64,000 nucleotides of DNA, taken from assembly GCA_027482225.1 (NCBI GenBank), contig JAIXWD010000005.1:128957-192956 (forward strand). Direction: 5' to 3'. Shown here one piece after another: positions 9,920 through 17,416 of the stretch. A model generated the notes under the pieces. The model searched no databases. It saw only the letters and a program-made list of their open reading frames with translations, and was not told where the DNA came from. The position numbers and the translations under genes were made by a program. Within the stretch, counting starts at the first letter, position 1, and each line of letters opens with the position of its first letter. This DNA is from Bacteroidota bacterium. GTDB lineage: Bacteria > Bacteroidota > Bacteroidia > UKL13-3.

Positions 9920-9991
9920 GGTCCGTTGGTCAATCGGTTAAGACGCTTCCCTTTCACGGAAGAATGAGGGGTTCGATTCCCCTACGGACTA
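9920..9991 (+). tRNA. tRNA-Glu (anticodon TTC)
   Basis: 72 bases fold as a cloverleaf. The acceptor arm GGTCCGT pairs with ACGGACT (one G-U at the end) and A is the discriminator. The anticodon stem is CTTCC/GGAAG with loop CTTTCAC, so the anticodon is TTC. The T arm is GGGGT-TCGATTC-CCCT-like. No CCA is encoded. It is a single tRNA with its own promoter and terminator. Confidence 0.96.
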
Positions 9992-9997
9992 CAAAGC

Positions 9998-10031
9998 AAC
10001 CCTGTAAACCAATTGTTTATGGGGTTTTTTT
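9998..10031 (+). terminator. Terminator of the tRNA-Glu unit
   Basis: AACCCTGTAAAC (9998-10009) pairs with GTTTATGGGGTT (10015-10026), two G-U pairs included, followed by a T run to 10031. It starts 7 bases after the tRNA. Confidence 0.85.
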
Positions 10032-10229
10032 ATGCTCGGTTATACTTTTGGAGAATACATTCCCCTCTATCTTGACTATTTAGGCAATAATTGGAATCAA
10101 AAAAGAACAATTATACTAGTTTTAGATTAAATAATTTTTTCATTAAATAAAGTAAGTTTGATGTATAATTGAAACTTAAAAATCATTTAAACCTATTATT
10201 ATAAAATCTGAATAGCCAAACTTTACAAT

Positions 10230-10853
10230 ATGAAACCAACCACGACAAATGTTTTTAAAAGAATTAAAAGGATAGTTTTTTCAATTTTTCTTTTATCTAT
10301 TACTTCACAAAATTTTGCTCAAACTACTATTGATGAGAAAACTAAAGTTAAAAATTATGTAACCAATCAAATAAAAAATTCACTTGAATTCCCAAAACAC
10401 TTCAAAACTGAAAAAATAACTATAGAATTAATCAGTAAAGGCAAACCAGCTAATATTCCTTTCGGCTCAAGTGAGGACATAGTTTCAATCGATAAAACGC
10501 CAAAATATTTCAAAATAAAAGTTGATACATTATTTGGAATCGGATTTCAAAAAAATAAACTAAATGAAATATTCAAATTGGCCCATGATTCGGAATACAA
10601 TTACTATACTATATTTTATAAAAAATTCGACAATGTCCTTGATAGTTTTATTTATGAAGGGAGTAATGATATTGTATTGTATTCTAAAAAGTCGGTTATT
10701 ACATACTTAGATAGTGAATACAGTGTAAATCTTTGGTATTGGGCAATGTCAAAAGGAGGGAAAATTAACCTATACAATGATAAAGGAACGGCCTATGTAA
10801 ATAAAAAAGGTGTTGTAGTATCTTTTTATATTGATGAACCAATAGAAGAATAA
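10230..10853 (+). CDS. Secreted protein of unknown function
   Basis: 207 residues; not recognised. It has a long positively charged N-terminus followed by a hydrophobic segment and a cut after FAQ near residue 31, so it is likely exported. The rest is rich in Lys, Asn, Ile, Tyr and Phe without a clear repeat, and has the look of a small alpha/beta domain. The codon use is more A/T-rich than that of flanking housekeeping genes. It stands alone between the tRNA terminator and the MerR gene, with about 200 non-coding bases on each side. The gene may be a recent arrival or a fast-evolving lineage-specific gene. Confidence 0.75.
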   Translation: MKPTTTNVFKRIKRIVFSIFLLSITSQNFAQTTIDEKTKVKNYVTNQIKNSLEFPKHFKTEKITIELISKGKPANIPFGSSEDIVSIDKTPKYFKIKVDTLFGIGFQKNKLNEIFKLAHDSEYNYYTIFYKKFDNVLDSFIYEGSNDIVLYSKKSVITYLDSEYSVNLWYWAMSKGGKINLYNDKGTAYVNKKGVVVSFYIDEPIEE

Positions 10854-11076
10854 ATAATTGCTGAGAACAAAATTGATAGTATAGTTAATTTCGATAATTC
10901 TTCTGTTATTATGCTTTATTTTTTTAAAGCTTTCCCTCTTTAAGTATTACTATTCGTTGTATTTTATGGTGTAAGGTTCGTTTGATTATTCGCACATGTT
11001 AGGTATTATCGTTTAATTTTAGGTGATTTTCTCAAATAATAAATACATTCTAAAATCTCAATATTTTAGTTAACCC

Positions 11077-11988
11077 CTAATTCAACACCTCACCCTTGTT
11101 CATGGAAATACTATCAACTAACGTAATGAAATCCTCCATGCGTTTTATCACACGGGCACTAGGAGGTAATTTAAGTGCAGGATCTAGAAATTGTCCACCA
11201 GATAAGATTAACTGCGCATTACCCCAATAGTTAGAAATATCATCAATAAAACGCTGTTTATCTACGTTTATGTGTGCTGCAGTTAATTGTGTTAATACGT
11301 AATCTGGTTCATTATCAACAAAAGCATCTTTTAAATCAAGCAGTGGTACTTCTTGTCCAAGGTATAATACGTCTTGTCCGCGCGTTCGAAGAATATAATT
11401 TGCAAATAATAATCCTATTGAATGCTGCTCGTGTTCCGGTAAAAAAAGTAAAAATCGTTTTCTGTTTTCAGCATAACGTCCCACATTTCCATCAATTGCA
11501 ACATATAATTTTTGGCGAATGATGTTTGAAGCAAAATGCTCGTGAGATGGGTGGATGGAGCCAATTTGCCAAAGCAAACCAACCTCGGCAAGAAAAGGGA
11601 ATATTATATTAATAACAGTCTGCTCCAGACCTAATTGTATTACATTGGTGCTAATTACCTTATGAAATCCATACTCGTCAAAACTAAGCATGGCAGAAAT
11701 CAATCCTTTTATGTGGGTATCATAATTTTCGGAGAAAAGAGCACTATCTTTTAAAATCGCTTCGGTAATCTCCTCCTTGCTCATGCGGGCAATCTCTGAA
11801 ATCTTAATGCCCTGTCTGTTTAAAATACTAATGTTTAGGATGTGTTTTAAATCATCATCATCGTAGTACCTAATATTAGACTCCGTACGTTTAGGTACAA
11901 TAATACCATATCGTTGCTCCCATATGCGCAACGTGTGGCTTTTTATGCCCGAAACAGCTTCAATATCTTTAATAGAAAATATTCCCAA
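11077..11988 (-). CDS. CarH/LitR-like MerR regulator with cobalamin-binding domain
   Basis: 303 residues. Residues 4-70 form a MerR winged helix (FSIKDIEAVSGI, HTLRIWEQRYGI, RYYDDDDL). Residues about 85-165 are the four-helix cap of the B12-dependent photoreceptors, with the W-x9-EH signature (Trp 140, Glu 150, His 151). Residues about 175-295 are the cobalamin-binding Rossmann domain with the ExHxxG motif (Glu 187, His 189, Gly 192), His 189 being the expected lower cobalt ligand. In CarH the dark tetramer binds DNA with adenosylcobalamin and light breaks it. The residue after the Trp, a His (H132 in Thermus CarH) that caps cobalt after light, is Gln 141 here. Divergent from a TIGR01777 epimerase across a 94-base region with a tandem repeat. 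Confidence 0.92.
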   Translation of the reverse strand: MGIFSIKDIEAVSGIKSHTLRIWEQRYGIIVPKRTESNIRYYDDDDLKHILNISILNRQGIKISEIARMSKEEITEAILKDSALFSENYDTHIKGLISAMLSFDEYGFHKVISTNVIQLGLEQTVINIIFPFLAEVGLLWQIGSIHPSHEHFASNIIRQKLYVAIDGNVGRYAENRKRFLLFLPEHEQHSIGLLFANYILRTRGQDVLYLGQEVPLLDLKDAFVDNEPDYVLTQLTAAHINVDKQRFIDDISNYWGNAQLILSGGQFLDPALKLPPSARVIKRMEDFITLVDSISMNKGEVLN

Positions 11989-12009
11989 TGTTTAATGCCT
12001 CAGTTTTTG

Positions 12010-12025
12010 TTAACTATTTAACTAT
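12010..12025. repeat. Perfect tandem repeat TTAACTAT x2 between divergent genes
   Basis: Two exact adjacent copies (12010-12017 and 12018-12025) lie in the 94-base gap between the CarH-like gene and the epimerase gene. A self-binding site of the CarH-like protein is the natural guess. The known CarH operators are 11-base direct repeats, so the 8-base period does not match them. Confidence 0.45.
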
Positions 12026-12082
12026 CTTACACAAACATAAATACACTAAAGATTGTTTTTAATTAAATACTAAAAATAAATA

Positions 12083-12985
12083 ATGACTAAGGTAGTAATA
12101 GCAGGAGGAAGTGGGTTGGTTGGCAAGAGATTAACTCAAATGCTGATTGATAAAGGACATGAGGTAGCTTGGCTAACTCGAAAAAGCAAACCAAGCCTAC
12201 TCATAAAGCAGTTTGAATGGGATGTAAAAAAGCAAACCATTGATAATGCCGTTTTTGATTTTGCTGAAGTAATTATCAATTTAGCGGGTGCAGGAGTTGC
12301 TGATAAAAAATGGACGGAAGCGTATAAAAAAGAAATATATGACAGTCGAATTTTAGCTACGCAGCTATTTGCCCATGCATTGGGTCAACATAAAAATACC
12401 GTAAACACATTTATTTCTGCTTCTGCAATAGGTATTTATGGCAACAATACCCAATTAAATACCCCAGAAAACAGTCCTGCAGCAAATACCTTTCTGGCTA
12501 AGGTATGCGAAGACTGGGAGACAGCAGTTAAGCCTATTGAAAATCTTGGTATAAGAACAGGAATTATTCGTGTTGGTGTAGTTTTAGCCAAAGATGGTGG
12601 ATTTATAAAAGAAGTATCAACCCCTATTAACCTATTTTTTGGCGCTGCACTTGGTAGTGGTGAACAACAAACCAGCTGGATTCATATTGATGATTTGTGC
12701 CGTATGTTTATTGTTTTAGTTGAAAACAAAAGCCTAAGTGGTGTTTTTAATGGTGTTGCTCCAAACCCCGAAACCAACAAAAAACTTACCCAACTATTGG
12801 CCAAACAACTCGGCAAACCGCTTATTTTACCGAACGCTCCGGCATTTGTAATTAAACTTTTATTTGGTGAAATGGGCACCATGTTGTTGGGCAGTCAACA
12901 TATCTCGGCACAAAAAATATTGGATAGCGGTTTTACTTTTCAGTTTCCTACAGCGCAAAAAGCCATGGCCGACTTGGTACAATAA
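12083..12985 (+). CDS. TIGR01777-family NAD(P)-dependent epimerase
   Basis: 300 residues of the extended SDR type. The nucleotide-binding GGSGLVGKRL is at 7-16, the conserved VIINLAGAGVADKKWTEAYK segment follows, then SAIGIYGN (the family keeps a Tyr here) and WIHIDDL. A C-terminal DUF1731-like block with HISAQKILDSGF ends the protein. The family (YfcH, sometimes mis-called SulA-like cell division inhibitor) has no firm substrate. It faces the CarH-like regulator, and in many Bacteroidota TIGR01777 genes sit beside such regulators and light-related genes. Light- or B12-linked control is therefore plausible. Confidence 0.93.
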   Translation: MTKVVIAGGSGLVGKRLTQMLIDKGHEVAWLTRKSKPSLLIKQFEWDVKKQTIDNAVFDFAEVIINLAGAGVADKKWTEAYKKEIYDSRILATQLFAHALGQHKNTVNTFISASAIGIYGNNTQLNTPENSPAANTFLAKVCEDWETAVKPIENLGIRTGIIRVGVVLAKDGGFIKEVSTPINLFFGAALGSGEQQTSWIHIDDLCRMFIVLVENKSLSGVFNGVAPNPETNKKLTQLLAKQLGKPLILPNAPAFVIKLLFGEMGTMLLGSQHISAQKILDSGFTFQFPTAQKAMADLVQ

Positions 12986-13027
12986 ATTGCAGTACAATTC
13001 GTAATTATACCGCATATTTGCAACACC

Positions 13028-14440
13028 TTGAAGCCAATAAAATACATACTTATACTAACAGCTATTTTTGTAAGCGGAATTTTTCACGCTTGCAGAATTG
13101 AAGATGAATTTACCACCGATCCTTCGGCAAAACTTCAGTTTTCGGTTGATACGATTTATTTTGATACGGTATTTACACAATTAGATTCGAGCGGTGTAAG
13201 GCCTATTTCCGTTACCCAACAAATTAGGGTTACAAACCCCAATAAAAATGCGGTTAAAACAAACATCCGTTTAAGTGGTAACTTTCCAAGTGTATTTAAG
13301 TTAAACATTGATGGCCAAAGTACAAACCAGGTTTATGGCAAAGAAATTTATGGCAAAGACAGCTTGATTATTTTTGTACAATGTTACATTCCGGCAGGTA
13401 GTCAAAACTTGCCATTTATTGTTACTGATCAAATTTTGTTTGAAACCAATGGCAATATTCAGGATGTGGATTTAGTAGCTTGGGGACAGGATGCAAATTA
13501 TTTATTTAATGATGTGTTGGATTGTAACAGCGGAAACCTGCGCTGGACAGCTGATAAGCCATATGTAATATACGACAGCATATTAGTTCCAGAAGGTTGT
13601 GTATTGACAATTGATGCAGGTGCTAGAATTCACTCTTACAATAAATCGAGCATTTTAATAGCAGGTACTTTAATTGTAAATGGTACAGCAAATAATCCTG
13701 TAATATTTGAAGGCACCCGTTTAGATGGGGATTACAAAGAACTTAGCAACCAGTGGGCAGGTATTAGGTTTTTACCCAGAAGCAAAAACAATGTAATTAC
13801 AGGAAGTATTATTAGAAATGGATTTATTGGTGTTGAGGTTGACTCGCAATCGGTTAACAGCAATCCTAATTTAACCATTACACAAAGCCACATTTATAAC
13901 ATGTCGGCTTTAGGTATAGTTGGGTATTCATCACATATTGTAGCAGCTAATAACATAATAAGTGATTGCGGACAGTTTGGTTTTTTTGGAGCTTTGGGTG
14001 GTAAATACCAATTGGTACATAATACCATTGCATCATATAATACCAAATTTAACAGACAAAACCCTATTTTGGTGTTTGATAATACACCTTATTTCGACCA
14101 ACAAAACAATATTGTTGCGCGTTATAATTTGAGCTTTGAATTGGTAAACAATATTGTGTATGGAAGTTTAGAGGAAGAGTTTTTAATTAACTCTCACCCT
14201 CAGGGTTTGCCTATAACAACCCCCATTATTCAAAGTAATTTAATTAGAACCAAACAAAGCAGTTTAAATACCAACGGAAACGTAATAAACCGTGATCCTT
14301 TATTTGAAAACTTTATTATAAACGACTACCGATTAAAAGCCAACTCACCTGCAAAAAACACAGGTACACAAACCAATATTTTAGTTGATTTTAAAAACAA
14401 CCCACGCAGCAATACACCAAGCATGGGATGTTGGGAGTAG
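13028..14440 (+). CDS. Beta-helix lipoprotein with TTG start
   Basis: 470 residues. The only in-frame start ahead of the lipobox is the TTG at 13028: a Lys-containing N-terminus, a hydrophobic core and FHAC with Cys 22 make a lipoprotein signal, and no other Met precedes it. After a beta-rich N-terminal domain (FDTVFTQL, VTNPNKNAVKTNIRLSG, resembling a cohesin/Ig-like module) comes a right-handed parallel beta-helix (about 170-440, repeated N-x-I/V phrases such as NNIISDCG and NNIVYG). The C-terminus is DFKNNPR..GCWE, common to Bacteroidota surface beta-helix proteins. It starts 42 bases after the epimerase gene. Likely an outer-membrane-attached binding or polysaccharide-active protein; no catalytic residues can be assigned. 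Confidence 0.85.
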   Translation: MKPIKYILILTAIFVSGIFHACRIEDEFTTDPSAKLQFSVDTIYFDTVFTQLDSSGVRPISVTQQIRVTNPNKNAVKTNIRLSGNFPSVFKLNIDGQSTNQVYGKEIYGKDSLIIFVQCYIPAGSQNLPFIVTDQILFETNGNIQDVDLVAWGQDANYLFNDVLDCNSGNLRWTADKPYVIYDSILVPEGCVLTIDAGARIHSYNKSSILIAGTLIVNGTANNPVIFEGTRLDGDYKELSNQWAGIRFLPRSKNNVITGSIIRNGFIGVEVDSQSVNSNPNLTITQSHIYNMSALGIVGYSSHIVAANNIISDCGQFGFFGALGGKYQLVHNTIASYNTKFNRQNPILVFDNTPYFDQQNNIVARYNLSFELVNNIVYGSLEEEFLINSHPQGLPITTPIIQSNLIRTKQSSLNTNGNVINRDPLFENFIINDYRLKANSPAKNTGTQTNILVDFKNNPRSNTPSMGCWE

Positions 14441-14442
14441 TA

Positions 14443-14904
14443 TCAATGCTTATGGTCTTCACCACTCAAGAATTCAAAAGTGGCAATCATTTCTTCTACT
14501 TCTTGTTTTTCTTGTTGTAAAGCGGGTAATGCTTTTAACTCGGTTTGAGCTGTAAATGTGTACAGCACTACTTTATCATATTTAGCAGTAGCCCAATAAT
14601 AAACCGTAAAAGAACCACCGTTTATATCGTGCTCTTTTACAAAAGAAACAAAACGGTTATCACCCACAGCTATTAAAGCAGGATCAAAGTCTTTGTTTTG
14701 TTTATATACTTCTTCCAACATTTTTACCGCAGCACCTTCACCCTCAAACTCATTAGGCAAAAGCATAATGCGTAAAGCACCTTTTCCACCATTGTTGTTG
14801 TAAAAAATATAATGACCAGCTTCATCGGTTTCTTCAACCCAGTGGATGGGATAATCAAATGCAAAAAATCCGTACAGAGATACAAAACGTTTGGTGTTAA
14901 TCAT
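14443..14904 (-). CDS. DUF3805-like protein
   Basis: 153 residues, no signal peptide. It begins with a short beta domain (YGFFAFDYPIHWVEETDEAGHYIFYNN) of the DUF3805 kind, a small alpha/beta fold known in Bacteroidota without a function, and ends in a Glu-rich helix. The assignment is from memory of the family pattern. It converges on the lipoprotein gene with 2 bases between the stops, and it lies 58 bases after the start of the nucleotidyltransferase unit, so it may be the second gene of that transcript. Confidence 0.6.
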   Translation of the reverse strand: MINTKRFVSLYGFFAFDYPIHWVEETDEAGHYIFYNNNGGKGALRIMLLPNEFEGEGAAVKMLEEVYKQNKDFDPALIAVGDNRFVSFVKEHDINGGSFTVYYWATAKYDKVVLYTFTAQTELKALPALQQEKQEVEEMIATFEFLSGEDHKH

Positions 14905-14962
14905 GGTGCAATTATAAAATGTAATGATTTATTAAAGACAAATGTTATTTGTTGAAACGTTT

Positions 14963-15952
14963 TTACCCAAAATTAATCTCAGTACTATCACCAATATTTA
15001 AGCTTTGTTTCATGCCTTTTAGCAATGCATCATTACCAATAACAGAACGGTCTAAAATTGCATATTCTATTTGTGCATAAGGGCCAATAATACTGTCTTT
15101 TAAAATAGCATAATTTAAAATAGCATGCTCGCCAACAGATACATTTGGACCTATAATTGAATTACTGATATTACAGTTTTCGCCAATAAAAACAGGCGGA
15201 ATAATAATGGTATTTTCAAACTTATACTTTGATGTATCGTAACTTAAACGTTTTAATAAAGTGGCGTTTGTATCTAATAAAATTTCTTTCTTACCGCAAT
15301 CAAACCAATTGTCAACGTCAACCGTAAGCATTTCAACTCCTGTTTCAATCATTCGCATCAAAGCATCTGTTAAATGATACTCATTTTGCGTGGTAATTTT
15401 TTCTTGTATGTTGTACTCAATGGCCTCAAATAACTTAGCCGATTCTTTTATGCGGTAAATGCCCACCAAAGCTAAATTACTTTTCGGGATTGTTGGTTTT
15501 TCAACTAACCTTTTAATTGTACCATTATCATTCATTTCGGCTACGCCAAACAAACGAGGGTCATCCACTTTCTTAACACACAGGGTGGTTTGAGGTTGGG
15601 CAATTAATTTACCAATATTTACATCGGCAATGGTATCACCCAAAACAATTAGTAACTCATCATTTTGTAATTGTTCTTTAGCAAGCCAAATGGCGTGTCC
15701 GGTTCCTTTTCCAGTGGTTTGAATAACAAAATGTGAATTAATGTTAGGGTAATTTTTGGTAATATAGTTTTCAATTTTATCACCCATATAACCAATAATA
15801 AAAACATATTCTTTTATACCCGCTTGTACAAGCGTATCTATAATATGTCCAATAATGGGCTTCCCAGCTATAGGAATTAAAGCCTTTGGTTGTGTATGGG
15901 TATGAGGACGAAGACGTGTACCAATACCTGCTACCGGAATTACTGCTTTCAT
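14963..15952 (-). CDS. Sugar-1-phosphate nucleotidyltransferase with left-handed beta-helix
   Basis: 329 residues. It has an N-terminal nucleotidyltransferase domain with the signature AGIGTRLRPHTHTQPKALIPIAGKPI (5-30), the metal-binding LGDTIAD (about 118-124) and VEKP. The C-terminal part (about 245-325) shows hexapeptide-like turns (IGENCNISNSIIGPNVSVGEHAIL). It activates a sugar-1-phosphate to an NDP-sugar for envelope or exopolysaccharide synthesis; whether glucose or another sugar, and which NTP, cannot be read. A consensus promoter lies 41 bases upstream (TTG, 19 bases, TAACTTTG). It is divergent from glyA. No other sugar genes are nearby. Confidence 0.9.
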   Translation of the reverse strand: MKAVIPVAGIGTRLRPHTHTQPKALIPIAGKPIIGHIIDTLVQAGIKEYVFIIGYMGDKIENYITKNYPNINSHFVIQTTGKGTGHAIWLAKEQLQNDELLIVLGDTIADVNIGKLIAQPQTTLCVKKVDDPRLFGVAEMNDNGTIKRLVEKPTIPKSNLALVGIYRIKESAKLFEAIEYNIQEKITTQNEYHLTDALMRMIETGVEMLTVDVDNWFDCGKKEILLDTNATLLKRLSYDTSKYKFENTIIIPPVFIGENCNISNSIIGPNVSVGEHAILNYAILKDSIIGPYAQIEYAILDRSVIGNDALLKGMKQSLNIGDSTEINFG

Positions 15953-15993
15953 TTGATTAGTTAAATATTGTAATTTCTATAAAAAGAAAGTGT

Positions 15994-16023
15994 CAAAGTT
16001 AGTGGTTTCACTTTTGCATTCAA
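15994..16023 (-). promoter_or_regulatory. Promoter of the nucleotidyltransferase gene
   Basis: Minus strand TTG (16021-16023), 19 bases, TAACTTTG (15994-16001). Spacing and -7 element fit the Bacteroidota consensus. Confidence 0.7.
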
Positions 16024-16060
16024 GCAGAAATACTAAATTGCGCCTGCTAAAAGTAAAATA

Positions 16061-17332
16061 ATGAAACGCGACACAATAATTTTTGATTTAATTAACGATG
16101 AATTAAACCGTCAAGAACACGGTATTGAGCTTATTGCTTCAGAAAATTTTGTTACCAAACAGGTAATGGAGGCAATGGGTAGCGTATTAACCAATAAATA
16201 TGCCGAAGGCTTACCAGGAAAACGATATTATGGTGGCTGTGAAGTGGTTGATAAAGTAGAGCAATTGGCTATAGATAGGTTAAAAGAATTATTTGGAGCA
16301 GCTTGGGCAAACGTTCAGCCGCACAGTGGTGCGCAAGCCAATGCCGCTGTTATGCTAGCTTGTTTAAATCCTGGTGATGCTATTTTAGGGTTTGATTTAT
16401 CTCATGGAGGACATTTAACACACGGATCATCTGTTAACTTTTCGGGTAAATTATATGCTCCAAACTTTTATGGTGTAGAAAAAGAAACCGGTTTAATAGA
16501 TTATGATAAAGTAGCAGCTAAAGCACTTGAAGTAAAACCTAAATTGCTGATTTGTGGTGCATCTGCATATAGTCGTGATTGGGATTACGCACGCTTACGT
16601 AAAATTGCAGACAGTGTTGGAGCCTTATTGTTAGCTGATATTGCACATCCTGCTGGTATGATTGCTGCGGGCATATTAACCAATCCATTACCACATTGCC
16701 ATATTGTAACATCTACAACACATAAAACATTGCGCGGTCCGCGTGGTGGAATTATTATGATGGGTAAAGATTTTGAAAATCCATGGGGACACAAAACGCC
16801 TAAAGGAGAAGTAAAAATGATGAGTGCACTATTGGATGCAGCTGTTTTCCCGGGCACACAAGGTGGGCCATTAGAACATGTTATTGCTGCTAAAGCCATT
16901 GCTTTTGGAGAGGCATTAACACAAGAGTATAAAGATTACATGAAACAAGTGCAGGTTAACGCGCAAGCTATGGCAAAAGCTTTGGTTGAAAAAGGGTACC
17001 AAATTATTAGTGGCGGAACAGAAAACCATTTAATGTTAATTGATTTACGAAATAAGAACATTAGTGGCAAAGCAGCGGAAAATGCGTTAGTAAAAGCAGA
17101 CATTACATTAAACAAAAATATGGTTCCATTTGATGATAAATCGCCATTTGTTACCAGTGGTATACGTATTGGAACTGCTGCAATTACCACACGTGGTTTA
17201 AAAGAACAACACATGGCAGAGATTGTGGAGTTGATTGATGAAGTAATTATGAACCATGAGAACGAAGCTATATTAAGTAGCGTAAGTTCACGTGTTAAAG
17301 TAATGATGAAAAACTTCCCGTTATACAACTAA
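16061..17332 (+). CDS. glyA: Serine hydroxymethyltransferase
   Basis: 423 residues, usual length. The PLP enzyme converts serine plus tetrahydrofolate to glycine plus methylene-THF. Visible: IELIASENF near the start, [15 protein letters not shown], the PHSGAQAN loop, [18 protein letters not shown], and the PLP lysine in [13 protein letters not shown] (Lys 222). It has a strong shared terminator and a likely own promoter with a CACTTTTG -7-like element near 16009. It is divergent from the nucleotidyltransferase gene and convergent with infB. Confidence 0.98.
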   Translation: MKRDTIIFDLINDELNRQEHGIELIASENFVTKQVMEAMGSVLTNKYAEGLPGKRYYGGCEVVDKVEQLAIDRLKELFGAAWANVQPHSGAQANAAVMLACLNPGDAILGFDLSHGGHLTHGSSVNFSGKLYAPNFYGVEKETGLIDYDKVAAKALEVKPKLLICGASAYSRDWDYARLRKIADSVGALLLADIAHPAGMIAAGILTNPLPHCHIVTSTTHKTLRGPRGGIIMMGKDFENPWGHKTPKGEVKMMSALLDAAVFPGTQGGPLEHVIAAKAIAFGEALTQEYKDYMKQVQVNAQAMAKALVEKGYQIISGGTENHLMLIDLRNKNISGKAAENALVKADITLNKNMVPFDDKSPFVTSGIRIGTAAITTRGLKEQHMAEIVELIDEVIMNHENEAILSSVSSRVKVMMKNFPLYN

Positions 17333-17353
17333 TTATTTAAAATCAGATAATAT

Positions 17354-17384
17354 AAAAAACGCGCGAAGTAAACCTTCGCGCGTT
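17354..17384. terminator. Shared terminator between glyA and infB
   Basis: AACGCGCGAAG (17358-17368) pairs perfectly with CTTCGCGCGTT (17374-17384) over a 5-base loop. The T run is best on the minus strand (infB side), but the hairpin can serve both convergent genes. Confidence 0.88.
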
Positions 17385-17416
17385 ATTTAATTCTATTACA
17401 ATATAAAATTGTTATC

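Noticed and set aside
9920-11076. Integrative element at tRNA-Glu
   Set aside because: No integrase gene and no second copy of the tRNA 3' end was seen in the following region.
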